Shown: positions 63,085 to 64,000 of the stretch, one piece after another
Position numbering within the stretch: position 1 is the first letter of the stretch
Layout: each line of letters begins with the position of its first letter
Source: Clostridiales bacterium
GTDB lineage: Bacteria; Bacillota; Clostridia; Oscillospirales; Acutalibacteraceae
Assembly: GCA_019415945.1 (NCBI GenBank)
Contig: DXYF01000016.1
Coordinates: 1-64,000, forward strand
DNA: 64,000 nucleotides
Direction: 5' to 3'
Made by a program: the position numbers and the translations under genes
Notes under the pieces: generated by a model
What the model was told of the DNA's origin: nothing
What the model saw: the letters and a program-made list of their open reading frames with translations, nothing else
The model's database searches: none

Positions 63085-64000
63085 ATGGCAGAAAACAAAA
63101 TTCCGTACAAGATTTATCTTGATGAAAACGAGATCCCTAATAAATGGTACAATGTGAGAGCAGATATGAAAAACAAGCCTGCTCCGCTTTTAAATCCTCA
63201 ATCTCATCTGCCCCTAAAGGCGGAAGAGCTTTATCCGATATTCTGCAAAGAGCTTGTTGCACAGGAGCTTAACGATACAGACGCTTACATTGATATTCCA
63301 AAGGAGATTCAGGATTTCTATAAAATGTACCGTCCCTCTCCGCTTATTCGTGCATATTTTCTTGAAAAGGCACTTGATACTCCCGCAAAAATTTATTACA
63401 AATTTGAGGGCAACAACACAAGCGGAAGCCACAAGCTAAACAGTGCTATTGCACAGGCTTATTACGCTAAAAAGCAGGGACTTAAAGGCGTTACAACAGA
63501 AACAGGTGCAGGTCAGTGGGGCACAGCTCTTTCAATGGCTTGCTCATACTTCGGTCTTGACTGCAAGGTATATATGGTTAAAGTATCCTACGAACAAAAA
63601 CCGTTCAGAAGAGAGGTTATGAGAACCTACGGTGCAAGCGTTACCCCCTCCCCCTCAACAACGACAGAGGTCGGCAGAAAGATTTTGGCGGCTCACCCCG
63701 GCACTTCGGGAAGTCTGGGCTGTGCAATTTCCGAAGCGGTGGAAGCAGCAACCAAAAACGAGGGTTACCGCTATGTACTCGGCAGTGTGCTTAATCAAGT
63801 TTTGCTTCACCAGTCAGTTATCGGTCTTGAAGCAAAAACCGCTCTCGACAAATACGGAGTAAAGCCTGACATCATTATAGGCTGTGCAGGCGGCGGTTCA
63901 AACCTCGGCGGTCTTATATCCCCGTTTATGGGCGAAAAACTGAGAGGAGAGGCTGATTACAGATTTATTGCCGTAGAACCTGCTTCATGCCCAAGCTTTA
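63085..64000 (+). CDS. Tryptophan synthase beta chain, TrpB2 type, C-terminus beyond window
   Basis: The first 305 residues of a PLP enzyme that joins indole and serine. The PLP lysine is in NTSGSHKLNSA near residue 122. ETGAGQWGTALSMA near 150 holds the catalytic Glu, and GCAGGGSNLGG near 270 binds the PLP phosphate. The N-terminal extension (PYKIYLDENEIPNKWYNVRAD, in parts) and RPSPLIRAYFLEKAL are features of the TrpB2 subgroup, which often occurs without trpA. ATG 63085 follows GGAGGT. The gene is cut by the window edge and stands alone so far as can be seen. Confidence 0.92.
   Translation, partial: MAENKIPYKIYLDENEIPNKWYNVRADMKNKPAPLLNPQSHLPLKAEELYPIFCKELVAQELNDTDAYIDIPKEIQDFYKMYRPSPLIRAYFLEKALDTPAKIYYKFEGNNTSGSHKLNSAIAQAYYAKKQGLKGVTTETGAGQWGTALSMACSYFGLDCKVYMVKVSYEQKPFRREVMRTYGASVTPSPSTTTEVGRKILAAHPGTSGSLGCAISEAVEAATKNEGYRYVLGSVLNQVLLHQSVIGLEAKTALDKYGVKPDIIIGCAGGGSNLGGLISPFMGEKLRGEADYRFIAVEPASCPSF

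Noticed and set aside
1..64000. CRISPR arrays, rRNA and tRNA genes
   Set aside because: No regularly spaced repeats, no rRNA-like sequence and no tRNA cloverleaf were noticed on either strand when reading by eye; a tRNA scan would settle it.

Overview
The window comes from a low-GC, spore-forming, Gram-positive anaerobe of the Ruminococcus/Oscillospiraceae type. The signs are type III glutamine synthetase, an ammonium transporter fused to a P-II protein, GatCAB, spoVAC and spoIIP, a class B sortase, and several small secreted proteins with dockerin domains (cellulosome- or amylosome-type anchors). A Ruminococcus bromii-like species would fit, but that is inference. No rRNA, tRNA or CRISPR array was seen.

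Layout. (1) 1-~10130: the right part of an integrative mobilizable element, visibly richer in G+C than the rest. It carries a MobV/Pre relaxase (cut by the window edge) with a pMV158-like oriT, a primase-helicase and a CHC2 primase on the minus strand, then a plus-strand operon of a zinc-finger protein, an unknown nuclease-like protein and a sigma-like factor. A BlaI/BlaR1-type repressor-sensor pair and a DUF6061-like protein follow. The element ends inside the 3' end of rlmD and supplies a new C-terminus to it. (2) 11.5-22 kb: nitrogen assimilation, with amt-P-II and glnN on the minus strand and gltB-gltD on the plus strand, and with attenuator-like hairpins before glnN and amt. (3) 22-31.5 kb: aspS-gatC-gatA-gatB, flanked by secreted dockerin proteins, a lipoprotein with 11-residue repeats, an XRE regulator and a frameshifted dockerin gene. 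(4) 31.7-47.5 kb: the complete S10-spc-alpha ribosomal cluster from rpsJ to rplQ, all on the minus strand, with a promoter and a terminator-like leader hairpin. (5) 47.6-54.3 kb: a cobalamin adenosyltransferase, then a close-packed minus-strand unit nifS-like, thiI, a sortase B fused to a MoaB/CinA-like domain, a small MoaB/CinA-like protein, and an ectB-like aminotransferase. (6) 54.4-56.2 kb: spoVAC and spoIIP. (7) 56.2-62.8 kb: the phosphate regulon pstSCAB-phoU-phoBR, whose PstS has its two halves in swapped order. (8) 63.1 kb to the edge: a trpB2-type tryptophan synthase beta gene, cut by the window.

How the parts work together. GlnN plus GltBD form the ammonium assimilation cycle fed by Amt, which carries its own P-II domain. 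PstSCAB with PhoU and PhoBR imports phosphate and senses it. The NifS-like desulfurase supplies sulfur to ThiI next door. The most unusual items are the permuted PstS, the sortase/MoaB-like fusion, the shared hairpin design before glnN and amt, and the mobile element that rewrites the end of rlmD. All assignments come from reading motifs by eye; no database search was run.
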